Below are positions 1 to 7,154 of a stretch of DNA of 26,307 nucleotides, one piece after another. The notes beneath the pieces were generated by a model, which saw nothing but the letters and a program-made list of their open reading frames with translations, was not told where the DNA came from and searched no databases. A program made the position numbers and the translations under genes. Every line of letters begins with the position of its first letter. Within the stretch, counting starts at the first letter, position 1. The DNA lies in NCBI GenBank assembly GCA_046263055.1, contig JBHELO010000072.1, positions 1 through 26,307 of the forward strand, in the 5' to 3' direction. The stretch comes from DATAQC01 sp046263055. GTDB taxonomy: Bacteria; Actinomycetota; Acidimicrobiia; Acidimicrobiales; AC-14.

Positions 1-1
1 G

Positions 2-88
2 GGGCAGTACCGGCCGCGAGCCGGCCCACGAGGCGGCGACCACCTGCGGGCCGACGACCTGGTGGGGCTCGCGTGGCCTTGGGCCTGA
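2..88 (+). CDS. Possible 3' end of an upstream gene (partial)
   Basis: An open frame enters from the left edge and stops at a TGA at 86-88, giving 28 residues ending DDLVGLAWPWA. Third codon positions are mostly G or C, as expected for a coding frame in this genome, but the +3 frame is equally GC-rich at its third positions and also stays open. I recognise no family in so short a tail. It is the best candidate for the end of a preceding gene and is a weak call. Confidence 0.25.
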   Translation, partial: GQYRPRAGPRGGDHLRADDLVGLAWPWA

Positions 89-196
89 GCGTGTCGGTGC
101 GGGTGACGTCGGCGGTAGCCCGCTGAGCCGGGCGGGTGAGCTGTTCTGGGCCGACGGCGTGCCCCTCCGGGGCGGCTTCCCCGGCGACGGCCGGAG

Positions 197-202
197 TACG
201 CT
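197..202 (+). promoter_or_regulatory. Putative -10 box (TACGCT) ahead of the Wzz remnant
   Basis: TACGCT fits the actinobacterial -10 pattern TANNNT. It is followed by exactly six bases and then the GTG at 209, the spacing expected for a leaderless transcript. The same geometry occurs before wecB and the right-hand wzz gene. No clear -35 box is visible. Confidence 0.4.
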
Positions 203-208
203 CCGGAG

Positions 209-365
209 GTGGCCGGGCCGACTCGCCCGAAGGAGCTGGACCTGCGGGTACTCGGGCGGTTGGTGGCCCTCGTCACCCTGGTGCTGGCAGCGGCCACCGC
301 CCTCTCGTTCCCGCAGACGCCGGTCTACTCGGCAGCGGCCGAACGTGCTCCTCACGCCCCGCTCG
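209..365 (+). pseudogene. Decayed N-terminal fragment of a Wzz-type chain-length determinant
   Basis: Reading from GTG 209 gives a short leader (ELDLRVLGRLVALVTLVLAA), a hydrophobic segment, then SFPQTPVYSAAAE. This matches the start of the intact Wzz/BY-kinase gene at 25210, which has a membrane segment followed by SLFQTPVYEAVAEVLLQPR. At base 344 one extra C breaks the frame: bases 345-365 in the next frame read VLLTPRS, continuing the alignment with VLLQPRNS. Beyond about 365 neither frame resembles Wzz; the original frame stops at 401-403 and the shifted one at 468-470. The family normally has a long periplasmic coiled coil and a second membrane helix, both absent. I infer a truncated, frameshifted relic. 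A small functional membrane peptide of 64 residues (209-403) is a less likely alternative. Confidence 0.6.
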
Positions 366-467
366 GCACGGTCGGCGGGGGCACAGGGGCCGTCACCCCC
401 TGAGGCCCGCCCGGTGGGCGAGGACGCACGCGGGCCAGCGCCGGCCGTGGCCGGGTGGGCCCGTGGG

Positions 468-473
468 TAGGGT
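468..473 (+). promoter_or_regulatory. Putative -10 box (TAGGGT) for the WecA-like gene
   Basis: The octamer GGTAGGGT at 466-473 is identical to the one just before wecB (10745-10752). If it is a -10 element, transcription would start near 480 and leave a leader of about 59 nt before the GTG at 539, which has its own ribosome binding site AAGGGGG at 526-532. No convincing -35 box is seen. Confidence 0.4.
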
Positions 474-538
474 GACCGGCCGGGAGGCGGCGCTGGGACG
501 GCACCGGCAGGGCAAAGGACACGGCAAGGGGGCATGAC

Positions 539-1546
539 GTGCTGGTGAGGGCCCTCCTGGCCCTGGCCGTGGCCGCGACCGGCACGCCGTTGACCATGCG
601 GACCCTCCGCCGCCTGCAGGCGGTGGACGTGCCCAACGCCCGCTCGTCCCACGACCGGCCCACGCTCCGAGGCGGTGGGCTGGCCCCGGCGGTGGCGGTG
701 ATGGTCGCCCTGGGCGTGTGGTCGGGAGGGGCGGGGCGGCCTCGGGTGGGCGTGCTGGCGGCGGTGGCCGTCTTCGGCGCCATCGGCCTGGTCGAGGACC
801 TGGCCGGCCTGCCCCTCGCCGCCCGCTTCGGCCTCCAGGTGGTGGGCGCCGCCGCCGCCCTGGCCGGCCTGCTCGGCGGCCTGGGTGGGGCGGTGGCCTG
901 GAGGGTGGCCTTCACCACCGGGTGCCTGCTGTGGCTGGTGTCGTTCGTCAACGCCTTCAACTTCATGGACGGCATCGACGGCCTCTCGGTGGCCCAGGCG
1001 GCAGTGGCGGGCGGCTCCTGGTACGTGGTCGGGCGGGTGGATCACGCCCCTCTCCTGGCCGCCGGGGGGCTGATCGTGGCCGCCGCCGCCGTCGGGTTCG
1101 CGCCCTTCAACGCCCCCCGGGCACGGGTCTTCCTGGGCGACGTGGGCAGCTACGCCCTGGGCGGCGCCCTGGCCGCCCTGGCCGTGGTGGGGGTGCGGGC
1201 CGGCGTGCGCCCGGAGGCGGTACTGGCGCCGCTGGCACTGTACGGAGCCGACACCGGCTCCACCCTGGTCCGGCGCGTGGCCACCGGGCAGGCCTGGTAC
1301 CTGCCCCACCGTGACCATGCCTACCAGCGCCTCGTCCGCGGGGGCTGGTCGCACGCCCGCACGACCCTCACGGTGGCCGCCTGGCTGGCCGCCTGCTCGG
1401 CCGCCGGGGCCGCCACCCTGCGGGCGTCCACCGGGCCGCGGGTCGTGGCCGACGCCGTCGTCGTCGCCCTGCTCGCCGCCTACCTCGCGCTGCCCGGCTG
1501 GCTCGCCCGTCGGCCCCGCCGGGAGACGCTGCAGCCGGCAAGGTAG
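539..1546 (+). CDS. WecA/WbpL-like undecaprenyl-phosphate sugar-1-phosphate transferase
   Basis: Polytopic membrane protein of 335 residues in the glycosyltransferase 4 (MraY/WecA) family, which moves a HexNAc-1-phosphate from UDP-sugar to undecaprenyl phosphate and so starts repeat-unit assembly at the inner face of the membrane. Visible signatures, in order: NARSSHDRPTLRGGG (33-47), the acidic loop LVEDLAGL (84-91), NAFNFMDGIDGLS (138-150), FLGDVGSYALGG (198-209) and HRDHAYQRLV (257-266). The acidic loop has Glu-Asp where the family usually has Asp-Asp. About ten hydrophobic segments fill the rest. The GTG start at 539 is supported by AAGGGGG six bases upstream. The HRDHAYQ loop looks more like the WbpL branch than MraY. 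The sugar is unknown; a HexNAc is likely, given wecB in the same locus. Confidence 0.9.
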   Translation: MLVRALLALAVAATGTPLTMRTLRRLQAVDVPNARSSHDRPTLRGGGLAPAVAVMVALGVWSGGAGRPRVGVLAAVAVFGAIGLVEDLAGLPLAARFGLQVVGAAAALAGLLGGLGGAVAWRVAFTTGCLLWLVSFVNAFNFMDGIDGLSVAQAAVAGGSWYVVGRVDHAPLLAAGGLIVAAAAVGFAPFNAPRARVFLGDVGSYALGGALAALAVVGVRAGVRPEAVLAPLALYGADTGSTLVRRVATGQAWYLPHRDHAYQRLVRGGWSHARTTLTVAAWLAACSAAGAATLRASTGPRVVADAVVVALLAAYLALPGWLARRPRRETLQPAR

Positions 1547-1645
1547 AAGGTGTCGCCCGGCGCGCTGGCCACGAAGGTCAGCGTTGCCGTGGGTTGCACC
1601 CCACCGGCCACGGTGGCCGTGGCGTGCTCGTCGGCTTCCGAGGTC

Positions 1646-1741
1646 GTCAGCGTTCGAGGTGGTCAGCGTTCGAGGTGGTCAGCGTTCGAGGTGGTCAGCG
1701 TTCGAGGTGGTCGGCGTTCCAGGTCGTCAGCGTTCGAGGTG
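1646..1741. repeat. 16-bp tandem repeat, six units, copying the 3' end of the heparinase-like gene
   Basis: Six head-to-tail units of 16 bp fill 1646-1741. Five are identical; the unit at 1710-1725 has three mismatches. A degenerate partial unit lies at 1636-1645. Read on the minus strand the unit is CACCTCGAACGCTGAC, which encodes His-Leu-Glu-Arg followed by a stop. The unit at 1726-1741 is the actual end of the heparinase-like gene, so the array is a tandem amplification of a gene terminus, stop codon included. It occupies the spacer between two convergent genes. Confidence 0.9.
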
Positions 1742-3415
1742 GAACGTCGCTCGGATCACCACCGGTAGCTCGGCGGTGACGGACGCCACCACCACCGGCG
1801 CCGGCCACCGGCGGCCGAAGCCGGTGGCCACCTCGCTGGGCTCCACCACGACGGTGCCGACGCCCTCGAAGCACAGCTCGGCGCCGCCGATGGCCACCCG
1901 CCCGCCGTCGACGACCCGGGCGTCGGTCCCCGGGGCCAGGTGCCACCGGGTGACGACCCGGTGACGGCCACCCCCGTCGAGGCGGTCGGTCACATCCAGG
2001 CGGTCGGTGCCCACCACCCAGGCGCGGCGGTGGGTCACGCCACCGGGCAGGCGACGGTAGCCGTCATGGCCGCCGACGATCTCGACGTCACGGGTGCCAC
2101 CGCCGGAGGCCCGCTCCAGAGAGGCGCGGGCCCGGCGACCGGCCCGGAACGCGCCCCACACCTCGGTCTGGTTCTCGCCGTCCACCTCCACCGTGTTGTG
2201 GGCCGCGGTCGAGCGCTCGTGGTCCCGCCGGGCCCCCGCCTCGTAGGTGGAGGTGCCACCGTCCACCACCAGCCGCCGGCCGTCGACGGCCAGCACGAAG
2301 GTCAGGCAGTCGGCGTGGGCGTGGGCCGGCAGCTCGGGAGGGCACGGGGGCCCGGCGTCGGCCACCAGGTGCAGGCGGCCCCGGCGGGCCACGACGTAGC
2401 CGGAGTCCCGCAGCGCCACCAGGCCGTCACCCGGTGGCGGCGGCGGGGCAGGAGCGAGGAGGTCGAGCCGGTGGGTGCCCACGAGGGTGCAGTCGTTGAG
2501 GAGGGGGACGTCGCCGTCGGGCAGGCGCATGGCCGCCAGCCATCGGCGCATGGACACCACTGCGTCGTCGAGCCCCTCGACGGGGGGCCGGCCGGCGGCG
2601 GCCAGGAGGCCCCCCACGTCCAGGAGGTCGCCGAGCACCTGGCAGTGGTAGGAGGGGGATCGCTCGTAGTGACCCCCGTCGGCCAGCACCTGGAGGGGAA
2701 GCTGGTCGGCCATGCGCCGGACGGCGGCGGCCACGGTGCGGTCGTCGCCGAGGAACACCCCCAGGCCGACCAGCGCCTTGAGGTTCTTCACCAGGTGGTT
2801 GCCGCCCACGTCCAGCTCCAGGTGACGGCGCAGGTAGCCGAGGTGGACGCGGAGATCGTGGATCATGGCGGCCTCCAGCGGGGTGCCGGCGGCCAGCTCC
2901 CCGAAGGTGGCGCACAGGGCCCACGCCCGCAGGGACGCCACGTAGGGCGACCACTCGTCCCAGCGGCCGAAGGTGGTGGACACCCGCCAGGACCGCCACA
3001 GGCGGGCGAAGGCGGCCTGGGCCCAGGGCCGGTCGGGATGGGCCGCGAACGACCACGCCCACTCGGCGTAGTGGAGGTGGTAGGACCACAGGCGGGGCAC
3101 CCCCGGCGGTGCCCAGTCGGGGGGCCACCCCAGGTCCACCGCCTGGTCGAGGAACCGGAACCGCCCGTGGGCAGCGTCCGCGGCGTCGGGGAGGTCGCCC
3201 GGCTCCCGGGCGTCGACGGGAAGGAACCCGGCGGGCCATCCGGGCGGCCGGCCGGTGCTCGAACGGGGGGGCCGCAGCACGGCCCGTGCCGCCGCCGGCC
3301 ATCGGCTGGCCAGGGCTCGTTGGGACCGCAACCTGCCCCGGTGCAGCACCTGGGTGGGGCGGAGGTGGCGGGCGGTGCGAAGGGTGAGCAGCGCCCGGTC
3401 CAGGCGGTCGCTCAC
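1727..3415 (-). CDS. Heparinase II/III-like (alginate lyase family) protein
   Basis: Predicted 562-residue protein with the layout of heparinase II/III-like polysaccharide lyases: an alpha-helical toroid in the first ~300 residues and a beta-sandwich C-terminal domain. Recognisable blocks are GGNHLVKNLK (204-213), DGGHYERSPSYH (246-257), HAHADCLTF (365-373) and the His-rich stretch HERSTAAHNTVEVDG (399-413). No signal peptide is visible, which is typical of family members in capsule loci whose role is poorly defined; breakdown or editing of the polymer is an inference. The GTG start at 3415 overlaps the TGA of the upstream SDR gene (shared GTGA), implying translational coupling and placing it third in an operon. 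Its last codons and stop are duplicated in the adjacent 16-bp array. A longer open frame reaches 4576, but that portion is only the shadow of the genes behind it. Confidence 0.88.
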   Translation of the reverse strand: MSDRLDRALLTLRTARHLRPTQVLHRGRLRSQRALASRWPAAARAVLRPPRSSTGRPPGWPAGFLPVDAREPGDLPDAADAAHGRFRFLDQAVDLGWPPDWAPPGVPRLWSYHLHYAEWAWSFAAHPDRPWAQAAFARLWRSWRVSTTFGRWDEWSPYVASLRAWALCATFGELAAGTPLEAAMIHDLRVHLGYLRRHLELDVGGNHLVKNLKALVGLGVFLGDDRTVAAAVRRMADQLPLQVLADGGHYERSPSYHCQVLGDLLDVGGLLAAAGRPPVEGLDDAVVSMRRWLAAMRLPDGDVPLLNDCTLVGTHRLDLLAPAPPPPPGDGLVALRDSGYVVARRGRLHLVADAGPPCPPELPAHAHADCLTFVLAVDGRRLVVDGGTSTYEAGARRDHERSTAAHNTVEVDGENQTEVWGAFRAGRRARASLERASGGGTRDVEIVGGHDGYRRLPGGVTHRRAWVVGTDRLDVTDRLDGGGRHRVVTRWHLAPGTDARVVDGGRVAIGGAELCFEGVGTVVVEPSEVATGFGRRWPAPVVVASVTAELPVVIRATFHLER

Positions 3416-4278
3416 CGCGCCGCCGCCTGGGCCCGGATGGCGGCGGCGAAGGGCCGCGGCGCGAAGCCCAGGTCGTGGCGGGCGTCGGAGATGTCGACGG
3501 CCTTGTCCTCGCCCAGCCGTTCCACCTGCTCGGCCCGCAGGCGGGGCCGTGCCACCAGCCGCTCGTAGGTCCCGACCACGGCCCGGGCCGGCCCGAGGGG
3601 AAACGGCACCAGGCGGGGGGACCGGCCCAGGGCGGCGGCCGCCTCGGAGACGACACGCGACAGGGGAAGTGGCTCGGGGCCGGCCAGGTTGTAGGCCCGG
3701 CCGACGGTGGCCGGACGGTCGAGAGCGGCCACGACGGCGGCGGCCAGGTCGTCCACGTGGATCGGCTGCTGGAGGGCCCGCCCGCCGGCCGGCAGGGGGA
3801 CCAGCGGGGCGACGCGCAGCAGCCGCAGCAGCCGGGCCATGTTGCGGTCGTCGGGGCCGCCGAAGATCATGGTGGGGCGCAGGACCGTCCAGTCCAGCGA
3901 GCTGCGGCGCACCGTGTGCTCGGCGGCCAGACGCACGGCCTTGGAGCGGGCCTCGAGGGTCGTGAAGATGGCCGTCGTGGAGATGAAGACGGCCCGGCCC
4001 AGGCCGGCCGCCTCCGCTCCTGCGACGATCGTCGGGGCGTGGCCGAAGCCGAGGGACGCCAGGTTCACCAGGGCGTCGGGGCGGCTGGACGTGATGGCGG
4101 CGCGGAACGAGGTGGCGTCGTCGAGGTCTCCCGCCACGGCCCGGGCCCCGGCCTCCTCCAAGACGCCGGCGGCACCGGACCGGCGGGCCAGCGCCGCCAC
4201 CTCGTGGCCCGCGTCGCGCAGCAGGGGCACGGTGTGGCGGCCGAGGAACCCGCTCCCCCCGGTGACGAAGACCCTCAC
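3412..4278 (-). CDS. NAD(P)-dependent epimerase/dehydratase-like atypical SDR
   Basis: 288 residues. The N-terminus VFVTGGSGFLGRHT is the glycine-rich dinucleotide-binding loop of extended SDRs. The usual catalytic YxxxK is not present; the equivalent region reads TTLEARSKAVRLAAEH, keeping the lysine but not the tyrosine, as in atypical SDRs of the NDUFA9-like type. LRPTMIFGGPDDRNM and PIHVDDLAAAV are further SDR landmarks. Its substrate cannot be read from sequence; a nucleotide-sugar or lipid-linked-sugar epimerase or reductase is plausible from context. It overlaps the upstream glycosyltransferase by four bases (ATGA at 4275-4278) and the downstream heparinase-like gene likewise, so the three genes are almost surely one operon. 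Confidence 0.85.
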   Translation of the reverse strand: MRVFVTGGSGFLGRHTVPLLRDAGHEVAALARRSGAAGVLEEAGARAVAGDLDDATSFRAAITSSRPDALVNLASLGFGHAPTIVAGAEAAGLGRAVFISTTAIFTTLEARSKAVRLAAEHTVRRSSLDWTVLRPTMIFGGPDDRNMARLLRLLRVAPLVPLPAGGRALQQPIHVDDLAAAVVAALDRPATVGRAYNLAGPEPLPLSRVVSEAAAALGRSPRLVPFPLGPARAVVGTYERLVARPRLRAEQVERLGEDKAVDISDARHDLGFAPRPFAAAIRAQAAAR

Positions 4279-5525
4279 CGGCGTCCGGCGACGTCGCCGA
4301 GGATGGCCCGGTAGCGGTCGGCCAGCGCCCGGCGGTCGTAGTGGGCGGCCACGAAGTCCCGGCCCTGGCGGCCCATCTCCGCCCGGCGCTCCGGGTCACC
4401 GGCCAGGGCCCGGACGGCGTCGGCCAGGGCGGCGCTGTCCTCGGGCTCCACCACCACCGCCCCGGCCCCGCGCAGGATGGCGGCCGCCTCGCCCCGGACC
4501 GACCCGATGACGGCCCGCCCCGCGGCCAGGTACTCGAACAGCTTCGAGGGGATGAACGTGTCGAACAGCGGGACACGGCGGAGCGGGACGAGGCAGATGT
4601 CGGCGGCGGCCAGCAGCCCGGGGACGGCGTCCCGGGGGATGCCGGGCAGCATGACCACGTTCTCCAGGCCCAGCTCGGCCACGCGCCGCTCGAGGTCTCC
4701 CTTGGCCGCCCCTTCCCCCACGAACCCGAAGCGCACCGGCTCGCCGGCCAGCTTGGCCGCAGTCTCGGCCACGGCGGTGAGGCCGTGGGAGATCCCGTGG
4801 GCTCCGACGTAGAGCACGAGCGTGTCGCCCGGTGCCGCGCCCAGCCGATCCCGCCAGCCGGCGGCCTCGGCGGCCTTGGCGGCGCCGTCGGCGGCGTCGG
4901 CAGCGAAGCGTGCCAGGTCGACGCCGTTGGGGACGACGTGGACCTTGGCCGCCGGCACCTGGCGGCTCACCAGGTTGTCGCGAAAGCCCTCGGTCACGAC
5001 CACCACCGCGTCGGCGGCCCGGTAGGCGGCCAGCTCGGCCCGCTCCAGGGCGCCGATGAGCACCCGGTTCTCGAGCACTCCCAGCTCCACGAAGATGGCG
5101 GGCCACAGGTCACGGACCTCCACCACCAGGCGCGCCCGCGTGCGGCGGGCCAAGTACCAGGCGGCGAAGATGGAGAAGAAGGTGGGCGACGACACCATCA
5201 CCACGTCGGCCGGGCCGACCCGCCTGCCTCCGAGCAGCGGGCCGGTGAGGGCGAACGACAGGTGGCTCAGGGTCTTGCGGGCCACTCCCTGGTTGGGAGT
5301 GGCGTACAGCCAGGTGCGGACCACCCGGTATCCGTCCACCCGCTCGTCGACGACCGACCGGCCCCGGTACTCGGCAGGGACGACGCCGGTGGGGTGGTTG
5401 GGCATGCCCGTGAGCACCGCCACGTCGTCACCGGCGGCGGCCCACAGGGCGGCCAGCTCGCTGAGGCGGGCTTGGGGCGCGCCGGTCTCGGGCGGGAAGT
5501 AGTGGGTGACCACCAGCACGCGCAT
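4275..5525 (-). CDS. WbuB-like GT4 glycosyltransferase
   Basis: 416 residues with a GT-B fold. The N-terminus VLVVTHYFPPETGAPQARLS and the block VSSPTFFSIFAAWYLAR are characteristic of WbuB-type enzymes, which in enterobacterial O-antigen loci add an N-acetylfucosamine. The C-terminal donor-binding half carries LYVGAHGISHGL, VMLPGIPRD and PSKLFEYLAAGRAVIGS, the last including the conserved donor-site glutamate. It probably acts on the cytoplasmic face, adding a sugar to the lipid-linked repeat unit. ATG at 5525 is the first gene of the minus-strand operon and lies beside a divergent promoter region. The exact donor sugar is inferred only from family resemblance. Confidence 0.9.
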   Translation of the reverse strand: MRVLVVTHYFPPETGAPQARLSELAALWAAAGDDVAVLTGMPNHPTGVVPAEYRGRSVVDERVDGYRVVRTWLYATPNQGVARKTLSHLSFALTGPLLGGRRVGPADVVMVSSPTFFSIFAAWYLARRTRARLVVEVRDLWPAIFVELGVLENRVLIGALERAELAAYRAADAVVVVTEGFRDNLVSRQVPAAKVHVVPNGVDLARFAADAADGAAKAAEAAGWRDRLGAAPGDTLVLYVGAHGISHGLTAVAETAAKLAGEPVRFGFVGEGAAKGDLERRVAELGLENVVMLPGIPRDAVPGLLAAADICLVPLRRVPLFDTFIPSKLFEYLAAGRAVIGSVRGEAAAILRGAGAVVVEPEDSAALADAVRALAGDPERRAEMGRQGRDFVAAHYDRRALADRYRAILGDVAGRR

Positions 5526-5636
5526 CGCCGGTCAACGGTATGCGGTGAGGCCGACGGCCTTGGCTCGCCGTTGGCCGGCGAGGCGGTAGCCTCTCCGGGC
5601 CGGGGGCGCCCCGCCAGACCCCACGGCAGACCTGCG
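5526..5636. promoter_or_regulatory. Divergent promoter region with two TANNNT boxes and an inverted repeat
   Basis: Between the minus-strand wbuB-like operon and the plus-strand DUF362 gene. On the minus strand TACCGT (5540-5535) lies nine bases before the ATG at 5525. On the plus strand TAGCCT (5587-5592) would start transcription about 38 nt before the ATG at 5637. Between them is a perfect 7-bp inverted repeat, CTCGCCG-N5-CGGCGAG (5564-5582), and the plus-strand box sits inside a second short palindrome, GAGGC-GGTA-GCCTC (5580-5593). The repeats could be an operator controlling both operons; this is inference. Confidence 0.4.
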
Positions 5637-7154
5637 ATGGTGGACGAACGAACTGCGGTGGTCGCCACCGCCACTGCCCCCGAGTACCCCGTGGACCCGC
5701 CGTTCCATCCCGGAAAGGCGTGGCCCGACCGGCCCTTCGACCCCGTGGCCGCCACGCCGAACCACGCCTACGACGCGGTGCGGGCCGCCTTCGAGCTCGC
5801 CGGCCTCGACGAGGGGGCTCGGGGCACCGCCGCCTGGAACCCCCTGGGCGAGCTGGTGGCGCCCGGGGAGACGGTGCTGCTGAAGCCCAACCTGGTGAAG
5901 GAGACCCACCCCCGGGACCCCGACGGCTGGCGATACACGCTCACCTCGGGCAGCGTGGTCCGGGCCGTCGCCGACTACGTGTACAAGGCGCTGGCGGGAC
6001 GGGGGCGGGTGGTCCTGGCCGACTCACCGCAGACCGACTCGTCGTTCTCGGCCATGGTCCGCCTCCTGGGGCTCGACGCCATCGCCCGCTTCTACAGGGA
6101 CATGGGTGTGCGGTTCGACCTGGTGGACCTCCGCCAGGAGGAGTGGACCAACGAGGGGGGCGTGATCGTCGGGCGCCGGCCGCTGCCCGGGGACCCGGCG
6201 GGCGCCGTGGCCTTCGACCTCGGTGAGCTCAGCGAGCTGTGCCGCCACCCGGGCACCGGGCGGTACTACGGAGCCGACTACGACGCCCGGGTGGTCAACC
6301 ACCACCATGCCGGGGGTCGCCACGAGTACCTCCTCTCGGGCTCGGCCATCGGCGCCGACGTGGTGTTCAGCCTGCCCAAGCTCAAGACCCATAAGAAGGC
6401 GGGCATCACCGTCAGCCTGAAGAACCTGGTGGGCGTCAACACCGACAAGAACTACCTGCCCCACCACACTGAAGGGTCGCCGGCGGCGGGCGGGGACGAG
6501 CACCCGGCTCCGGGTGGCGCCCACCGGCTCGAGCGGGTCGTGGCCCGGGGCTTCCGTGAGGCGGCCCGGCGCTCACCCAGGGGTTCCGCCTGGGCCCACC
6601 GTCACGCCCGCCGCATCGGCCTGCGGGTGTTCGGTGACAACGACCGGGCCATCCGCAGCGGTAACTGGCACGGCAACGACACCATCTGGCGGATGTGCCT
6701 GGACCTGAACACGCTGGTTCTCTACGGCGAGGCCGGCGGGGGTCTGCGGCCGGCCGGACCCGGGGGCCGCAAGCGTCACCTGGTTTTGGTGGACGGCATC
6801 GTGGCCGGCGAGGGAAGAGGCCCCGTCGACCCCGATCCCCGGCCGGCCGGCATCGTGGTGTTCGCCCGCAACCCGGCGACGGCCGACGCCGCCTGCGCCC
6901 GCCTGATGGGCTTCGACGTGGAGCGCATACCCATCGTGCGCAACGCCTTTGCCCCCAGGGCATACCCGATCGCCGACTGGCGGTGGACGGACGTGATGGT
7001 GCGCAGTGACCGGGAGGCCTGGAACGGGCCGCTCGACGCAATCGCGGAGGCCTCGACCCTGCGGTTCGAGCCCCATTTCGGGTGGAAGCACCACATCGAG
7101 CTGACCCCACCGGCGGGCGCGGCGGTGGGCGGTGCGCTCGATGGCCACATCTAG
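5637..7154 (+). CDS. DUF362 family protein, copy 1
   Basis: 505 residues. Belongs to the DUF362 family: LLKPNLV (81-87), AWNPLGEL (66-73), the central block PKLKTHKKAGITVSLKNLVG (247-266) followed by LPHHTEGSPAAGGDE (274-288), NWHGNDTIWRMCLDL (343-357), VDGIVAGEGRGP (385-396) and LMGFDVERIPIVRNAF (423-438). Some DUF362 proteins carry ferredoxin-type iron-sulfur motifs; only three scattered cysteines are present here, so no such cluster is expected. No signal peptide or membrane segment is visible, suggesting a cytoplasmic protein. Function is unknown. It overlaps the following CapK-like gene by 14 bases, so the two products are probably made together. A second, clearly related 505-residue copy lies at 21258-22775. 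ATG 5637 was chosen; GTG 5640 is possible. Confidence 0.85.
   Translation: MVDERTAVVATATAPEYPVDPPFHPGKAWPDRPFDPVAATPNHAYDAVRAAFELAGLDEGARGTAAWNPLGELVAPGETVLLKPNLVKETHPRDPDGWRYTLTSGSVVRAVADYVYKALAGRGRVVLADSPQTDSSFSAMVRLLGLDAIARFYRDMGVRFDLVDLRQEEWTNEGGVIVGRRPLPGDPAGAVAFDLGELSELCRHPGTGRYYGADYDARVVNHHHAGGRHEYLLSGSAIGADVVFSLPKLKTHKKAGITVSLKNLVGVNTDKNYLPHHTEGSPAAGGDEHPAPGGAHRLERVVARGFREAARRSPRGSAWAHRHARRIGLRVFGDNDRAIRSGNWHGNDTIWRMCLDLNTLVLYGEAGGGLRPAGPGGRKRHLVLVDGIVAGEGRGPVDPDPRPAGIVVFARNPATADAACARLMGFDVERIPIVRNAFAPRAYPIADWRWTDVMVRSDREAWNGPLDAIAEASTLRFEPHFGWKHHIELTPPAGAAVGGALDGHI

Noticed and set aside
136..537. Plus-strand 133-codon open frame before the WecA-like gene
   Set aside because: Arg/Gly/Pro-rich with no family resemblance, and it competes with the Wzz remnant, whose match to the gene at 25210 is much better evidence.
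1646..1741. CRISPR-like array
   Set aside because: The units are only 16 bp, head to tail with no spacers, and copy a gene end.
3416..4576. Upstream extension of the minus-strand open frame that ends at 1727, giving 949 residues
   Set aside because: This part runs behind the SDR and glycosyltransferase genes, is Arg/Pro/Gly-rich and matches no family. The real heparinase-like gene starts at 3415.
4341..5636. Upstream extension of the DUF362 copy 1 frame
   Set aside because: It is antisense to the WbuB-like gene, rich in His/Gly/Gln, and resembles no protein. The family-like N-terminus begins at 5637.
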